From Metallyticus violacea (Eukaryota > Arthropoda > Insecta > Mantodea > Metallyticidae), in the NCBI GenBank assembly GCA_030762175.1, contig CM060834.1:33919501-33983500 (forward strand): a stretch of DNA of 64,000 nucleotides, in the 5' to 3' direction. Shown piece after piece: positions 24,705 through 36,539 of the stretch (its first letter is position 1; each line of letters starts with the position of its first letter). Both the position numbers and the translations under genes were made by a program. Under the pieces are notes generated by a model. The model did no database searches, was not told where the DNA came from, and worked only from the letters and a program-made list of their open reading frames with translations.

Positions 24705-24890
24705 TCCTTACCCTGAGAACGTGAATGCCAGATAACTTTAAGACGCCGAGGACTCAAATCTCATTTGCGCCATTATTAATTCATGTCATTTCATTCATCA
24801 CTATAGACTTACACAAATAGTATTCAGTTCCCAATATACAGATGTCGTGAGAAGATAGCGTAGTCAAAACTACAATGAAAAATAAACAAA
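24705..24890 (+). mobile_element. SINE family C, 5'-truncated copy
   Basis: It starts at ACCCTGAGAACGTGAATGCC, corresponding to the middle of the 23262 copy, and ends with GTCGTGAGAAGATAGCGTAG and an A-rich tail. The tRNA head is missing. Confidence 0.7.
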
Positions 24891-25039
24891 ATATATAATA
24901 TAATTGAAATAAAATTCCTTACTCACTGACATTCACCAGGCTTATTAACTACTGGAACATTCCTAGGAGTCACAGAGATCATCACTTTTATCACTGCTAC
25001 TCTCCGCCTGGTTTTGAATGTTAAAAGTACGAAAGAATG

Positions 25040-25200
25040 AAAGGGAAAGTATGCACCACGATCTTTTACAAGATCGAACTGAAGGAAATGATGGTGCTGG
25101 GCTATACTCGCAGGCAATAAAGAGCAGGACAGCTTGGGTCAATTTCTTATGAAAGTAAAACAGCTCAGATCTGAAAAGTCCCATACACGGCGGGGGGAGG
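25040..25200 (+). repeat. Unclassified repeat Z, copy 1
   Basis: About 100 bases (25090-25185) match the minus strand of 36560-36690: shared text includes TTTCTTATGAAAGTAAAACA (TTTCTGATGAAAATGAAACA in the other) and CAGCTCAGATCTGAAAAGTC. In both copies one frame gives FLMKvKQLRsEKS, so the unit may be a LINE coding fragment. The family was not recognised. Confidence 0.6.
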
Positions 25201-26472
25201 GGAGATATTAGTGAATGAATACAACTGTGTGCGACATTCCTAATTTTATTTATTGTTTATTTTTTTTGTTACTTTTATTTCAATATTTTATTTGTAAGTA
25301 CATAAAGATGGCAGTTTTATGTTCCGTTGTTTGGTTTTTATTTTAACTATTATAAAGTCTATTCAAAGGCCATTTCTGTACTCAGAAAAACAGCAACATA
25401 AAAGAAGTATATTAGTGAAAATGCAACAGGTTTTATGTGTAAAGTACGTCATAGAACTGAGATGGTATTACATTTCATAGTGTCTACCCCTAAGCTAAAC
25501 ACAGAAATACCATCATTGCCAAATCACCCTAAACTTTGACTAAGTTTTTCTTAAATCAGCGATTCCGATCAGAGGTTTAACACTACACGTGTTTACATCT
25601 TGCTTTGTTTTAGATTCTGAATGGAAATTCTTGTATACACTACGATTATATATTTCGAAATTTATGAACAATACCACACCGTGGCGCTGGTGTGATGAGC
25701 GTGATAAAATGTGCAAAGATGGCGATGTGCACGCCTTAAGAAAGTGTTCTGTGTTCTTGAGCTGACTGAAACGAAACGAAATCAGTTCCTCTGGGAAGAA
25801 TAACAAACAAAAAATGTCTAAGTAAAACGTGTAATATTACGAAATATCTAACATAACATCTTTATTAAACCAAACAGATCTACTGTATTATAAAAGCAGG
25901 CGCGGTAAGTTGGACCCGTGAGGCTGTTGAAATTTATTGCATAAGTGACACTGGAATAAATATATGCTACTGCTACTAATGGCAAAAAATGGCAACTAAT
26001 TATTTCATAAACTAAAAGTATATAAAATAACAGAAAATTTAGAATACTCTTCATTATTATCCTCGCTTGGCTCTTGCTTAAATATCTAACTAAATTTTAA
26101 AAATTAGAAGTTTTGAAATAGTTTTATATAAGGTTATATAAATTAAACAGACATTATGAGTAAGTCATTAACAGCAAATATTCAGAATGTATGCAGTGAA
26201 ATTTCGACTGTCTCGCTAGATTTGAATCTTTGCCAATTGTGCGTCGCCAATGGAAGAAAACACGAGAATTATCTGGCAAGGAAAGATGAAAGCTAGTGGT
26301 CAGTTTTAGTTAATGCAAAGTTAATTAATGCAAAACTGCGTGATTTAGTACCGTCCTAGAAATATGTATAGATAAGTTAGCTAATTACAGTGTAGCTAAA
26401 ATGTCAAAGTCAGTTCCCTTAATTATTGAACTGAAGGTTTAACTCCAATTTATCGCACTGATATCTTGACAT
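25201..26472. other. Unassigned AT-rich stretch
   Basis: Minus-strand frames 25806-25540 (88 codons) and 26054-25848 (68 codons) have no recognised domain. Confidence 0.55.
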
Positions 26473-26650
26473 CTAGTCGTACTTCCGTTCGACCCTGAAA
26501 TTCCTTGAGGAAATGGAGCAGGAAACAGGAATCCACGCCATGCCTTTCAGTGACATTCCCGTGCAATCACTTGACGCTTCTTCGGTGAATTCTTGCACCA
26601 TCGTGCTCCCGAAAAGGGCATTGGGAAACAAGCATCCTTTTGCTATAGAG
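26473..26650 (-). CDS. Weak candidate terminal exon, minus strand
   Basis: On the minus strand a pyrimidine-rich tract ends CCCCTTTACAG just before 26650, a good acceptor. One frame then stays open for 58 codons (IAKGCLFPNALFGSTMVQEF near the start, then TEEASSDCTGMSLKGMAWIP) before TAG at 26475-26473. The block is GC-richer than its surroundings. A donor-like AA|GTACGA lies near the end, so it could also be internal. I recognise no protein family, and a decayed repeat is an equal possibility. Confidence 0.2.
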
Positions 26651-27993
26651 CTGTAAAGGGGATTGGAGAAACATGAACATGGCTGTGCTATTTAAAAACT
26701 GTCTGTGGAAATAGAAGTGCAGAACTATAGTCTATATGAAGGGATATTATAGAACATAGTAGTGGTGACGTGGCTTAAAGGGCGATTACATGTGTAATCG
26801 AAAGGAAAAACACAAACGTTGACTACATATTAATTAAAGTTTTAATTGCATTGAATTCCTTAAAACAGATATTAGTTCATTTTAAAGCTTATAAAAGTGT
26901 AGTGCGAAAATTACGTATGATACATAAAAATAATTAGCAGTTTAGAAGATTAGAAGAAAATCATAATTTAGACTAGTTTTAATTTCAGTCTCTATTAGAT
27001 CAAAGACGTCAACATAGTTGTGCTTTTATGAACCAATGATGTCCCACATACGTGTATATGTACCATTGCCCTTTTATATACCTTATATGAGTAACATAAT
27101 TCTCCAGAGTTTTCCTTTATGAGATCCTTCGCTCCTATTGCAAAAATATCCGCTTTTTTATTCTTGCAAGCCATTCTGTTGACTTTAGCTATACGGCTCC
27201 CAAAAACCCTCTCCATATTCTATTCGAGCTGAATATATAAGCTTTTCATTTCGTTTAAAATTTTCTCGCTTAAAAAAAAAAGGAAAGTTTCATATGATAC
27301 TTTTTCGGTGCTCTGTAACTAACGAATTAAAATGTATCCCAAATGGTTATAATGGGAATTCTATTGGCTAGTTTCAACCTTAAATTAATAAAAAATATTT
27401 TCAATTAATTAACGGAAAGACTATTCATTAATGACGTTCTTATTTACTTATTTAATTTATTTAAATTATTTAAATACTTCCTGTATTGTAAAAATTAAAA
27501 AAAAATATATTTGCCTATTAATAAAATTTTTCAAATTGGAAATAACACATACAATATATTAGTCAAATAATTAGCGGTGAATGCTATACTATCCAATTAA
27601 TGCAAAATATTTGCTAAAGTGAAGCTATAATACATTTAATTTTTGTCAACAAGGTAATAACAATATCGCATCCATGTGTCTCTTTTACGAAAATGTTTTT
27701 TGGAAATTTTAACCTCTGTACACTACTAAGTAAATTTATTTTTTTTTCCTTCAGAAAATAAAATTTGACAAATGCATTACTTTTAACGCTACAAAATAAA
27801 ATTTTGCATTTATCATTAGCAGTCTTAGAATGCTATTTTGTCTATGTCAGAATATTTTACGTTTTGCCCAAGTGCATTAAAGATTTATGTAACAGTTATA
27901 TTTAATATAGCTCTTTTCTTAAAAAACATATTTTAACAAAGTGTATAATTAGGCGGAAGATTTTTTAAATGATCTTATAAATTTGATGTATTC
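26651..27993. other. Unassigned, very AT-rich stretch
   Basis: A 73-codon minus-strand frame (27216-26995) has no recognised domain. 27240-27990 is nearly pure A/T-rich text with no repeat structure that I could define. Confidence 0.6.
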
Positions 27994-30233
27994 TGAAGCG
28001 GTTTAGTGCAGGTCAGCCCCACGCTGGATGCCCATGTTGATGATCGCCATATTTCATGGCGGCGCATCTTTGGTTGGCTATTGATCGCTTTGGGTTGTTG
28101 CTCACATTTCATGACAACAATAACTCAGGATTTTTACGCCATTTTGTCAGTCGTGCTCAATAGGGCTGGTAAACGTGTGATAATAATCACGCGATTAGTA
28201 GACCTGAATATGTATGGTAGTTTTATTATTCACAAGATCTTTCGCGTCCTTTGGTGTTCTGCGTACGACAGACTTCGTTACGTTGAGTGTAAATTTAGCT
28301 GCCGCGACTTCCAAGGAGACGAACTGAATCTGATGATATAACTATCTTAACTGCGTGTGCGACTGATGAACTCAAAACTGGTTGCCTCTCGCCGCTTATA
28401 TTATTAAAAATTGAGTTGCCGAACTGCATATGTCAACTGAGTACCCCAGCGGAACATTCAACTTTGAGTGTCTCAACTGTTGAATTTCGAGAGTCCCCCA
28501 GCAGAGCAAAACGCCCTTTTATATATTAGATTCAAATTAAACTAATCTTTAGCTTCACTGCCACGAGGGTCACACAAGCACGCGCAAAACCCGCGCCTTG
28601 CTTTAAAATTCAAAATCTACACTGGAGCTGGGATATGGTTGGTGGTGCGGGGGCGTAGTGTTGTGTTGTTGGTCGTGGTCTCGATGTCTGCCCGGGCTGC
28701 TCACTGAAGACGTTTGCTTCAATTCTGTTGAATTTGATCTCAGGGTGTTTCGCGGATCAGTATAGATCCACGGGAACGAGAAATTTGTTGCCCAAAAGAT
28801 ACACCAGGTTGACTTATTCAAATATTTTATTCACAAATAAAAAATACTGGGATTACTTCCTGACTGCTCGTCGCTGACTTCACTACTCGCTTAGACTTCA
28901 GAAATGACTTATACTGCCCATAACTGAACTTTAGAAATGACCTAGACTGATTACTTTTGAATGACTCAGGCTGCCTGCTTCCGTATATCTCTTTCGTGTG
29001 TCTCTCGTGTCTGCTCTCGTGTGTCTCTCGTATGATAATGTCGTCTGTTTCTCGTCTGAATGTCCCTCTGACTTCTGTACTCCAGTTTTTCTACCACATC
29101 GCCACGCCTTTCGCTAAATTTAATTCCCTCGTATATTATCCTATTTCCGTGTTATGTGTTCGTCATTGGCTATCTTAAAATTATTTATTTGTACCTAAGT
29201 TCTCCTGATTCGTTGACTTTTATCCGATGACCATTGTTTAGAATTATTCTCTCCCTCCTGTTCTACAATATCTTTCCACAAACTTGAATTTTCCAAGAAC
29301 AGCCTGTCATAAATTTCAGCCCTTTCCTTACATGCTGATTTCTATTGAAATATCTTTTGCCTTCCTTAGTTTGTAGATTTCTAAATGTTCTCAGAGATAA
29401 CGCACGTGTTTATGGGCTGTTTTCAATTCCTTGTACCCCCGGCTTTCCTGTAATAAAATATTTTCGTCTCCGTTCTGACATTCCCATTTTCTCTTTAAAT
29501 TATTGCCACGTCTGACTTTGTTCAAATACTGTCCCGTTACGGCCACATGTTTTCCTACTGTGAACTCCTAAGTATTTCCTGGGCAGAAGGTTCATGACCT
29601 AACAAAACATAGTTTACCCTTTCTTCAGCCTTGTCTAAGGAGCGGTGAAGTGAACGAGGCGTCAGGTATACATCTCTGCCTCTTTCTAACATGTTTTACC
29701 ACAAAATGTATACAAAACCCTTTTGTAAGATACCATCACCTGTCAAATGACATACACATAAGTGCAAGTTACAAATTATTTCAATTCCTGTTATTCCTAT
29801 CTCTACATGATTTCATTATACATATACATAATAAGTATCCTTATCAAATCTAATGCCTTTATAAATATAAGTCTGAAGGCTTTAGTTATTAAATTAATAA
29901 AGGCAGCCTTATTTCCGGCTTCAACACCCATTATTGTTTGGTTCGAATTCACCTGTCAACGCATGCCACCCACTACTATTTGAAAGTTTAAAACATTTAT
30001 TCACATTGGTTGGTTTAAAGTTAACTGAAATAACCGCTGGCAAGTTCATTTCCCTTAACGTATTTAAAAGGCATTGGCTTTATTAACACTCGCCTACGGT
30101 AGGTTTTAAGAAGCGGCATAACGCTGGCCCCTTTGGGTTTATTCTTCCTTTAAATAGAGCTTTGTAGCCGCCTTAGCGTTCCGGACTCACCTAAATGGTT
30201 ACACCAGAGAATTTTTTCGTTTGTTGACATACA
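27994..30233 (+). mobile_element. LTR-like repeat Y, copy 1, split by repeat X1
   Basis: 27994-28614 and 29927-30233 together match Y2 (53663-54557) in order and orientation, interrupted only by X1. Shared landmarks are TGAAGCGGTTTAGT at the left, CATTTCATGACAACAATA, ATGTATGGTA, TACGTTGAGTGTAAATT, GGTCACACAAGCACGCGCAA, GCATGCCACCC, ACTATTTGAAAGTTTAAAAC and a right end GACATACA. Without X1 it would be 928 bp against 895 bp for Y2. TG...CA ends, the ~0.9-kb length and lack of coding fit a solo LTR, but no partner LTR or gag-pol was found. The 111-codon frame 28006-28341 lies in it and is not conserved as protein across copies. Flanks ATTC/GTTC could be a decayed 4-bp target duplication. Confidence 0.75.
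28615..29926 (-). mobile_element. LTR-like repeat X, copy 1, inserted in Y1
   Basis: Read on the minus strand it starts TGTTGAAGCCGGAAATAAGG (29926) and matches X2 (48250-49380, plus strand) over about 1.1 kb, including CTTCTGCCCAGGAAATACTT, GTGGCCG, GAACGGAGACGAAAATATTTT-like text and GCAGGCAGCCTGAGTCATT. An AATAAA lies near the end of the shared part (28831-28826). The last 200 bases (28815-28615) are not shared with X2 and may be internal retroelement sequence. A TG start, a polyadenylation signal and no coding suggest an LTR. A 72-codon frame (28821-28603) in the unshared part is not recognisable as gag. The insertion point in Y is fixed by comparison with Y2 (between AATATACA and TTTACTG). 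Confidence 0.7.
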
Positions 30234-30744
30234 GTTCATATATTGAAGTTAAACCTTATGAAACACATATATACTACATTTTAAGATGCTGATGCCTTAG
30301 TGCAGACATGAGCCTTCATTGCATTTAAACTCGTTAACTCTATGAAATATGAGGAATTAAAATGGAATTATGTTACATTATCTGAAACATAAATATATTT
30401 ACAACTTGTATATTTGTATACAAATACCGCAAGCCTGAGCAGTTTACAAATGAAAAATAATAAAGCAAAACTACTTTAAAATAAACGGGAGGTTTGAAAA
30501 GTTCTCGGGCTCAACTATAGATGACCATGCAATATAATTGTTTTTCACGCTAGTATATCTGTCTTCAATATTCTCTTGAAATGTTACAGTTGATTTTATT
30601 CAGCTTTCTAAAGCAGATGTGTTATGGGTATTGTATTAAATGGATAAAACTAAATATCGTGCAGTGATAACGTTTTTTGTTTACATTATTTAACGCCAAA
30701 GGAAATGCATTTCAAATTTATGAACGTTTATGAACACTCTTTCT
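30234..30744. other. Unassigned AT-rich stretch
   Basis: Flank of Y1. No frames or repeats recognised. Confidence 0.6.
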
Positions 30745-31310
30745 CTTTTGCAATGATTATAAAATGGGCCTGCTAAATTTAAATATGATCGTACCAACCT
30801 TGAAGATCCCCCACGTGAAAGGCGTCCAAAAATCAACAACAGCAGACTTCATTGGACAAATGCATTATATGGTATAAGATGATAGGCAAGTGAAAGTTAT
30901 TGTAGAGCCCATCCTTCAAAGGAGCGTGTGGAACATGAATTGCTAAAGAAAATTATTGATACCGTGCCTCCTAAAGATCAGGTATGTAGAAGAAACGCAT
31001 TTATCATTAAGACAATATATCTGCTCACAAAAGGGTTGTGGCGATGGAAATATTGGATTTAAAGCATGAATTATGAGAGCAGCCATCTTATTCCACAGAT
31101 TTTGCTTCTTCTTACTTTCATCTGTTTATAAAGCTCAAAAATTCCCTTGCCTGTCAGCGTTTTTCATCAAATCAACAGCTTCGGAAGAAATTTTTGCAGA
31201 CTTTCCAGAAAAACCCTTCAGAGAGGAGATAATGGTATTGCTGGAGTAAATGTATTAGCTTTAAGAGAGATTATATTGAAAAAGAAATATAATCTTAAAG
31301 TTAAAAATGT
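30745..31310 (+). pseudogene. Mariner transposase remnant
   Basis: The N-terminal linker reads RTNLEDPPRERRPKINN (family: RtslEDdPreGRPksat). About 220 bases later the last catalytic block appears as YSTDFASSYFHLFIKLKNSL with ACQRFSSNQQ after it (family: YSPDLAPSDYFLFpnLKksLaGqrF). The catalytic Asp of 'SDY' is now Ser (SSYF). The tail reads SKCISFKRDYIEKE, the family's 'tKCIslrGDYIEK'. The centre, with the first two catalytic Asp, is deleted, and there are several frame changes. Its element subfamily differs from those at 32345 and 39468. Confidence 0.75.
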
Positions 31311-32344
31311 CTGACTTCATTATTACGCCGAAAACCTTTCAGGCTTTAACTTTGTTTTCATTTAATTGGGGCTAAAACTTTCAATATGCGGCAAGGTTTA
31401 GTGATATTTTATTTTAATTAGGGAACCGTTTGCTTGCTTTAAATTAATGTGATATTGTGATTGTGTCTAACATTACGTTATTTTTTCCAGTTCAGCGTAA
31501 TTTTACTAAATACTGACATATAATATACTATCTACAAATGTATAACATTTTGACATTTTATAGTGATTTTCTTCATTATGCAGGACTTCTACGAGAAAGA
31601 TTTTGAGTTTTTTTTTTCTTTTTAAATATTTTTATGTTAGAAGATAGATAAAGTAAAAGTGTCACCAACAACTTAAGAACAATTTGGTTTTCTGGTTAAG
31701 TTACGTGTAATCCGCATCACGACTACAATCTCTAGTTACGGCTTCCTCTCAAGTGACAAATGTAAAACGAAACCATGGGTTCGTTGTTCAGCTTACAGAG
31801 AGCAGTCTTTACGATTGTATCTATTTTATTTCCTCGTAAAATAGACCAGTATCCATTAAGCGTTTCTTTTGCTTGCCTGCCTTCCGCTAACGTTTGTTTT
31901 CAACTCTTTGCTGCTGGATTGGCTTAAACTTCCTGGAATATATCTGGATATTTTCCACATGAGATAAAATACACGAATTCACCTCCGGAAAGGCTGATTC
32001 TGCTGATTCTAGTCTGCAGAAATCTCGTGGACTGTAGGCCATTTAAGGAGCGTTTAAGTTTATGTTCCTACTAAGGCAGAACCAATAAAGTTACGACTTT
32101 GAAACTTAGAGAGCTCATTTTATCAATATGCCGTAGCAGAATTTAAAAATACTCAAACATTTTTATAATATCTAGAGGATGAACATTTTCTTAATAATTC
32201 TTCTTTATTAGTTTTATTATTGTGTGCTAGAAATACAACTGAAAACGTTAAAGTAATTGGTTCAGTAGTTTTTTTACTAGATGTACTACATTCGATAAGG
32301 AGTATCGCCTTCACAAAATCCTTATCTGGTGTCATACGTTATCT
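31311..32344. other. Unassigned stretch
   Basis: A 60-codon minus-strand frame (32335-32153) is not recognised. There is a T9 run near 31609. The block 31730-32090 is somewhat less AT-rich but has no long frame. Confidence 0.55.
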
Positions 32345-33477
32345 ATTAAGTAAATAATTGCAGCTGTAACTTCCGCTTCGCCATGTTCAGTTGTTCATGT
32401 AAAGAAGGTTATGTGTAGAAGATTGTGACATGTTCAAAATGGAGCATCAAGCTGTTATTGATACGCTTTCTGCAAATGAAATTAAACAACGATTGGACGG
32501 TGCATATGTGGAAGTATTCCCCTCATATTATACCGTAAAAGAATGGGCTAAACTTTTTCGAATGGTCCTTGGAAAAGTTCACTCCTGAAAATATCGCTTG
32601 TGGAAGGAGAAATTATGGAAGACTGGCGGCTCAAAGTTACAGAAATTGCAGCATGGTTGGACCTTTCTAAAACAAGAGTCCTTCGAATTATTCATGAACC
32701 TTTAAACATGAATAAGGTTAGTGCAATATGGGCGCCTAGACTTCTTTCCTCAGTTCAAAAGCAGCAATTAGTCATCAGTTGTCAGGCATTTTTGGAGCTC
32801 TGCCATGGGAACGAGAGAGAAGTTCTGCAAAACCATTGTTACACGAGATGAAACTATGGTCCTCTACTATGATCTCTTGTCCAAAAGAGAATCAATGAAG
32901 TGGCGTAAACCTGGCGAACACAGCCTCTAAAGGCCAAGGTCACTCAGTCAACCAAGAACATCATGGCCACAATCTTTTGGTACTGAGAAGAAATACTCTT
33001 CATTGACTTCAAGGAGAGGAACGCCACAGTAAATGCAGAGTACTATACTGGCTTAATGCACAGGCTATACGCTCTTCTATCAAACAGAAAAGGCGCGGAA
33101 ACCCGAGTGGTGGGGTGCGCCTTCTGCACGACAACGCGCCTGTACACACAGCTCTTGTTGAAAAGAAAGCTGTGAAGAAATGTGGCTATCCACCCTACAG
33201 CCCAGATCTAGCTTCCAGTGACTATTTCCTCTTCTCAAAACTCAAAGAAGGGCCTTCGAGGAAGGAAATATAATTGTGGCGAAGAAGTGATGAATGCTGT
33301 TTATGCCCATTTTGCACACAAGGCTTCTGAATATTTGGGGGGGGGGTTGAAATGTTAATTCAAAGAGTGAGAAGTATATTTCAATAAAGGGTAACTATAT
33401 TGAAAAGTGAAATGTAGTTTTTTGTTTTTATCATACCTTGAAAATGGTTAAGCGGAAACTTATGGATCTACCCTCAT
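32345..33477 (+). mobile_element. Near-complete mariner element, inactive
   Basis: The right end reads inward TATGAGGGTAGATCCATAAG and then TTTCCGCTTAACC; the left end at about 32366-32382 has TAACTTCCGCTTCGCC, so the terminal repeats are recognisable but eroded and the outermost left bases are lost. In between is a transposase relic with all three catalytic regions. Length (about 1.1-1.3 kb) fits a mariner. A TA at the right end (33476-33477) fits the TA target. Confidence 0.8.
32430..33365 (+). pseudogene. Mariner transposase pseudogene (DD29D spacing)
   Basis: ATG at 32430 opens MFKMEHQAVIDTLSANEIKQ, with KEWAKLFRMVLGK before a stop at 32586. A second frame (32600-32851) carries RLKVTEIAAWLDLSKTRVLR and NKVSAIWAPRLLSS, the second helix-turn-helix and the WVPRLL motif in changed form. 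Then come VTRDETMVLYYD (first Asp at 32847), LLHDNAPVHTALVEKKAVK (second Asp at 33130) and PPYSPDLASSDYFLFSKLK (third Asp at 33220). All three Asp survive, but the second and third are only 29 residues apart instead of the mariner 34, pointing to a 15-base loss. A G11 run (33338-33348) breaks the C-terminus. Several frame changes make it non-functional. Confidence 0.85.
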
Positions 33478-33794
33478 ACATATACGAAAATGTAAATTTG
33501 AGAAAATTGCGATTAAAGAGTAAATTGTTAAAAATCCACTCATAGCTTCAACGAAGTACCTAATGCATGCGTACGCAATAGTCAGGATCTATTTAGACTG
33601 TTTAGTCATAATAGCCAATAGAAAACCAATATGTTCTTTGCGAATTGTAAAAACCAGAACCTTCTAAATCAATTGAAAGGTTTATTACTAAACAGTTTTT
33701 GTCCAAAATTTATAAAAATAGTTATATTAATAGCATGAGCTACATACTAGTGGTATTGATATGGCACAATATGCCCATATTATAAATGAATGAA
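33478..33794. other. Unassigned AT-rich stretch
   Basis: No gene or repeat seen between the mariner right end and the SINE. Confidence 0.6.
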
Positions 33795-33932
33795 TAGTGT
33801 TTAACGCCCGTTTTTTGCCACAGAGACACCACAGGCGATGGACACTGGTGATACTTGAGATGAAATTATATATTGGGAAAGGATTTAAGTAAGGAAACGT
33901 TCCAAGTTTAACTCTGGGAGGAAAAAAATGCA
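33795..33932 (-). mobile_element. SINE family A, 3' part, minus strand
   Basis: Plus-strand text AGTGTTTAACGCCCGTTTTT and CACCACAGGCGATG is the reverse of the family A tail; AAGGAAACGTTCCAAG is the reverse of its CTTGGAACGCTTCCTT block. The tRNA head is missing (5'-truncated). It ends just before the unclassified protein family relic at 33955. Confidence 0.8.
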
Positions 33933-33954
33933 ATGCTTGTCAGTCTTGTTGGTC

Positions 33955-34545
33955 CTAAAAGATGCCGTTGCTACCGCTTCACGTTAAACTTGGTATCATG
34001 AAGCAATTCATCAAAATACTAAACAAGAATGGTTTCTGCTTCAAGTATTTATACCGTAAATTTCCATTTATGCTGAGGCTAAAATAAAAGGAGGTGTATT
34101 TGATGAACCTCAGATCAGACAACTAATGAAGGTTACTGCCTTTTTGAACACTATGAACCATATAGAACTTCGTGCATGGTGTGCTATCAAAGATATTACG
34201 AATAAGTTCCTTGTAAAAGTTAAAGATGTGCAATACGAAGAAAGTGTAAGAAATAGACTATGATGACTACAAGTTTCGGTTGCAATATGAGTTTTAAAAC
34301 TTCACTGCTTGAACTCTCACCTTGACCCGTTTTCACCTAATTTGGGGCTCAAGAGTAATGAGTAATGTGAAAGATCTCATCAAGAAATTAAGGAGATAGA
34401 AAAACGTTATCAGGTACGAATCAATGCTGGCGGACTACTGCTGGTGCTTAAAGAGAGAAGATACACAACCGAAGCATAAACGTAAATTCTTTAGAGCAAA
34501 GAAAAGTTTATCTTCAGACGTCAATCTTGTTTAAAGGTAAGTAGG
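33955..34545 (+). pseudogene. Unclassified repeated protein family U, copy 1
   Basis: The frame opens with MPLLPLHVKLGIMKQFIKIL and then NKNGFCFKYLYRKFP. After a frame change come AKIKGGVFDEPQIRQLM, NTMNHIELRAWCAIKDITNK and FLVKVKDVQYEESV. Further frame changes lead to LNSHLDPFSPNLG, RSHQEIKEIEKRYQ and ESMLADYCWCLKREDTQPK. I remember this pattern from unannotated proteins found in many copies in arthropod and cnidarian genomes (LPPLHiKLGlMk..vka, EAKikeGvFvGPqIR, DYCW.LKR), but I cannot place it in a named transposon superfamily. The parallel copy at 46165-46700 fixes the order of motifs. No Cys/His zinc finger or DDE motif is visible in the stretch kept. Confidence 0.65.
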
Positions 34546-36539
34546 TACCTCGTTTTGTGTATTAGAATGTGGCTTTTTGGTTTTAGTTTTGATTTTATGA
34601 TACTCTTTATTTATAAAAATTTAGTTCTTTTAAAAATGTTTGGGATTTGCTTAAAAATCTTACACGATAAGGGAAAACGATCTCAGCATTGAATTGTTTA
34701 GTATGTTAAAATAAGTTAATATCACTATTCACATTTGAGACAGCAGAAATAAAATTTTCGTAGACCAATGGAAGCTAAGAAGTATGTTTTGCTTATGTGC
34801 AAAATCTTATAGGGGTTTTCGATTCCGCATGAAAAATGCTGAAATAAAGTTGATAATATTTCGTATGATATTAAGTTATGATAAATTATTCAGCTTTTGC
34901 TGCTGGCTTGCCGTAAGCGAAATTGTTCACTTATGCTAAGATGATTTCTACTACTGTAGAGATCTTTGTTGCTTTGTGAAATGGGAACTAATTTTATTTC
35001 CATCATAGTTGTACCTCTGAGGCTATGCGGCCGACCATACTATGCACAATTTATATTTTCTTCGGCAACTTGGGAAGCAGGTCCCTTTGCGACCTCCTTT
35101 CCAAATTTACATTACAAAACGAGGAGAGTTACAACGGTTGAACGATTTTGTCAAACACGCTGTTTAGCTCCAGCATGTTTCCTTTTGTGCCGGAAAGGTG
35201 GGCTGCCTTGCTTTCAAGGTTTCTCTTATACCAACAGACACCAAGCGTTTAAACTTCAGCACAGCACAAAAGCAAGTTCTACAGATAATGGTTTTCATAG
35301 GTAATTTCATCGCATGCAGTTCTAGTTGCAGATGTTCTTCATGCAGAGCATAATTTAGAATTAGCAAAATTTGCTTCGCTTTAGACGGCTTTAATTTTTG
35401 TTCAAAGCTGTCATTTCTATCCGCTTTAACCGCTGTCGGTGCAAATCCCGTGAAGGCTTCAGGGAGGTGGCTCTGATAATAACATTAGGCTGTCTCGGTG
35501 GATGTGGGGGCTACAAGCCTGCGGTGCCCCAAATATCCTGTCGCAGGTGGACTTGCGTTTCAATCGCTTGTGTATTATTTGTCCCTCTCCTAACCACACA
35601 AAACGGCAGAGAAACGAGGAGGAATAGAGGGAAATAAACCTGTTTCAACTGATGATGGGAATGCTGGCATTATTATCCACAAATAAAATATGCTTTTAGT
35701 ATGATACTTTTCGTTTAAAATACCACATTTCATTCTATAACAAAATATTTTACCCCCAGGATCCATTACCAAAGGGCTTAGCTTTAAAATGTAAAATTTA
35801 ACTGGAAAAATTAATGGAATTCAGCATTATTATGGTCATCGAGCATAATAGCAGAGTGCAATTTTTCGGTCCCATGTTATTTGATAACTGTGTTGTTATA
35901 GACTTTTGTTCAGATGCAATTTCACAAATTACTAACACAGTGATATGAGAGATTGCTAAATAAATTAAAATAAACCTAAGGGATATTCTTTTTCGGTTTA
36001 CTTTGCAATTTTTCATTATTAAAAATGGACCAAATGCAGAAATATTTAATAAACAACTAAAAGTTGCTATTTTACTGCATCTAGGGGCAAGAGTATGCTC
36101 CATTCACTGGTATGGAAGAAGGTGCTTCCTAACCAGCTTTAGAATGACGACTAACGAGAGTAAAAAACAGCAAGGAAGAATGTCAGATGCAACTTGAATA
36201 AGGTAGCCTTTTCAGTGTACCCAATTTAAAATCCTGCCCTATGAGACAAGTATTATTATTTACATAATAAAATAGCAATATATTGTACGTTATATAGAAA
36301 TAAATAGGCAACATACCTAATAGTCTCGCAATAAAAGTGTAGTAGTGGGGGAGTAATGATTTCAATGCACCATTATGATGAAAATTCAAAGGACAATACG
36401 TGGTTTATAATACATTAGGTATATTCGAATTATTAAAGATATTAGATGATATATTAAATCTTTCGTAATAAAATACACAATAAATATTTCTAGTAATATA
36501 ATAAAAATAGCATTACAGTGTCACACCCAGCTGCATTCA
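34546..36539. other. Unassigned stretch with GC-richer patch 34970-35640
   Basis: Frames at 34966-35304 (112 codons, +), 35367-35164 (-) and 35398-35637 (79 codons, +) lie in the patch, but none has a recognised domain, and the two overlapping ones cannot both be coding. The remainder (35640-36540) is AT-rich with short frames on both strands. Confidence 0.5.

Noticed and set aside
28006..28341. A 111-codon frame in Y1 that seems to share KYVEYKFSCR-like text with Y2
   Set aside because: The similarity is just the DNA homology of the two Y copies; Y3 breaks the frame and there is no common start.
28603..28821. A 72-codon minus-strand frame in X1 that might be the start of a gag gene
   Set aside because: No capsid or nucleocapsid motif, no Cys-His box, and the section is not shared with X2.
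35398..35637. 79-codon Cys/Arg-rich frame as a small secreted protein
   Set aside because: No signal peptide, no start context or splice evidence, and the Cys spacing matches no known family.
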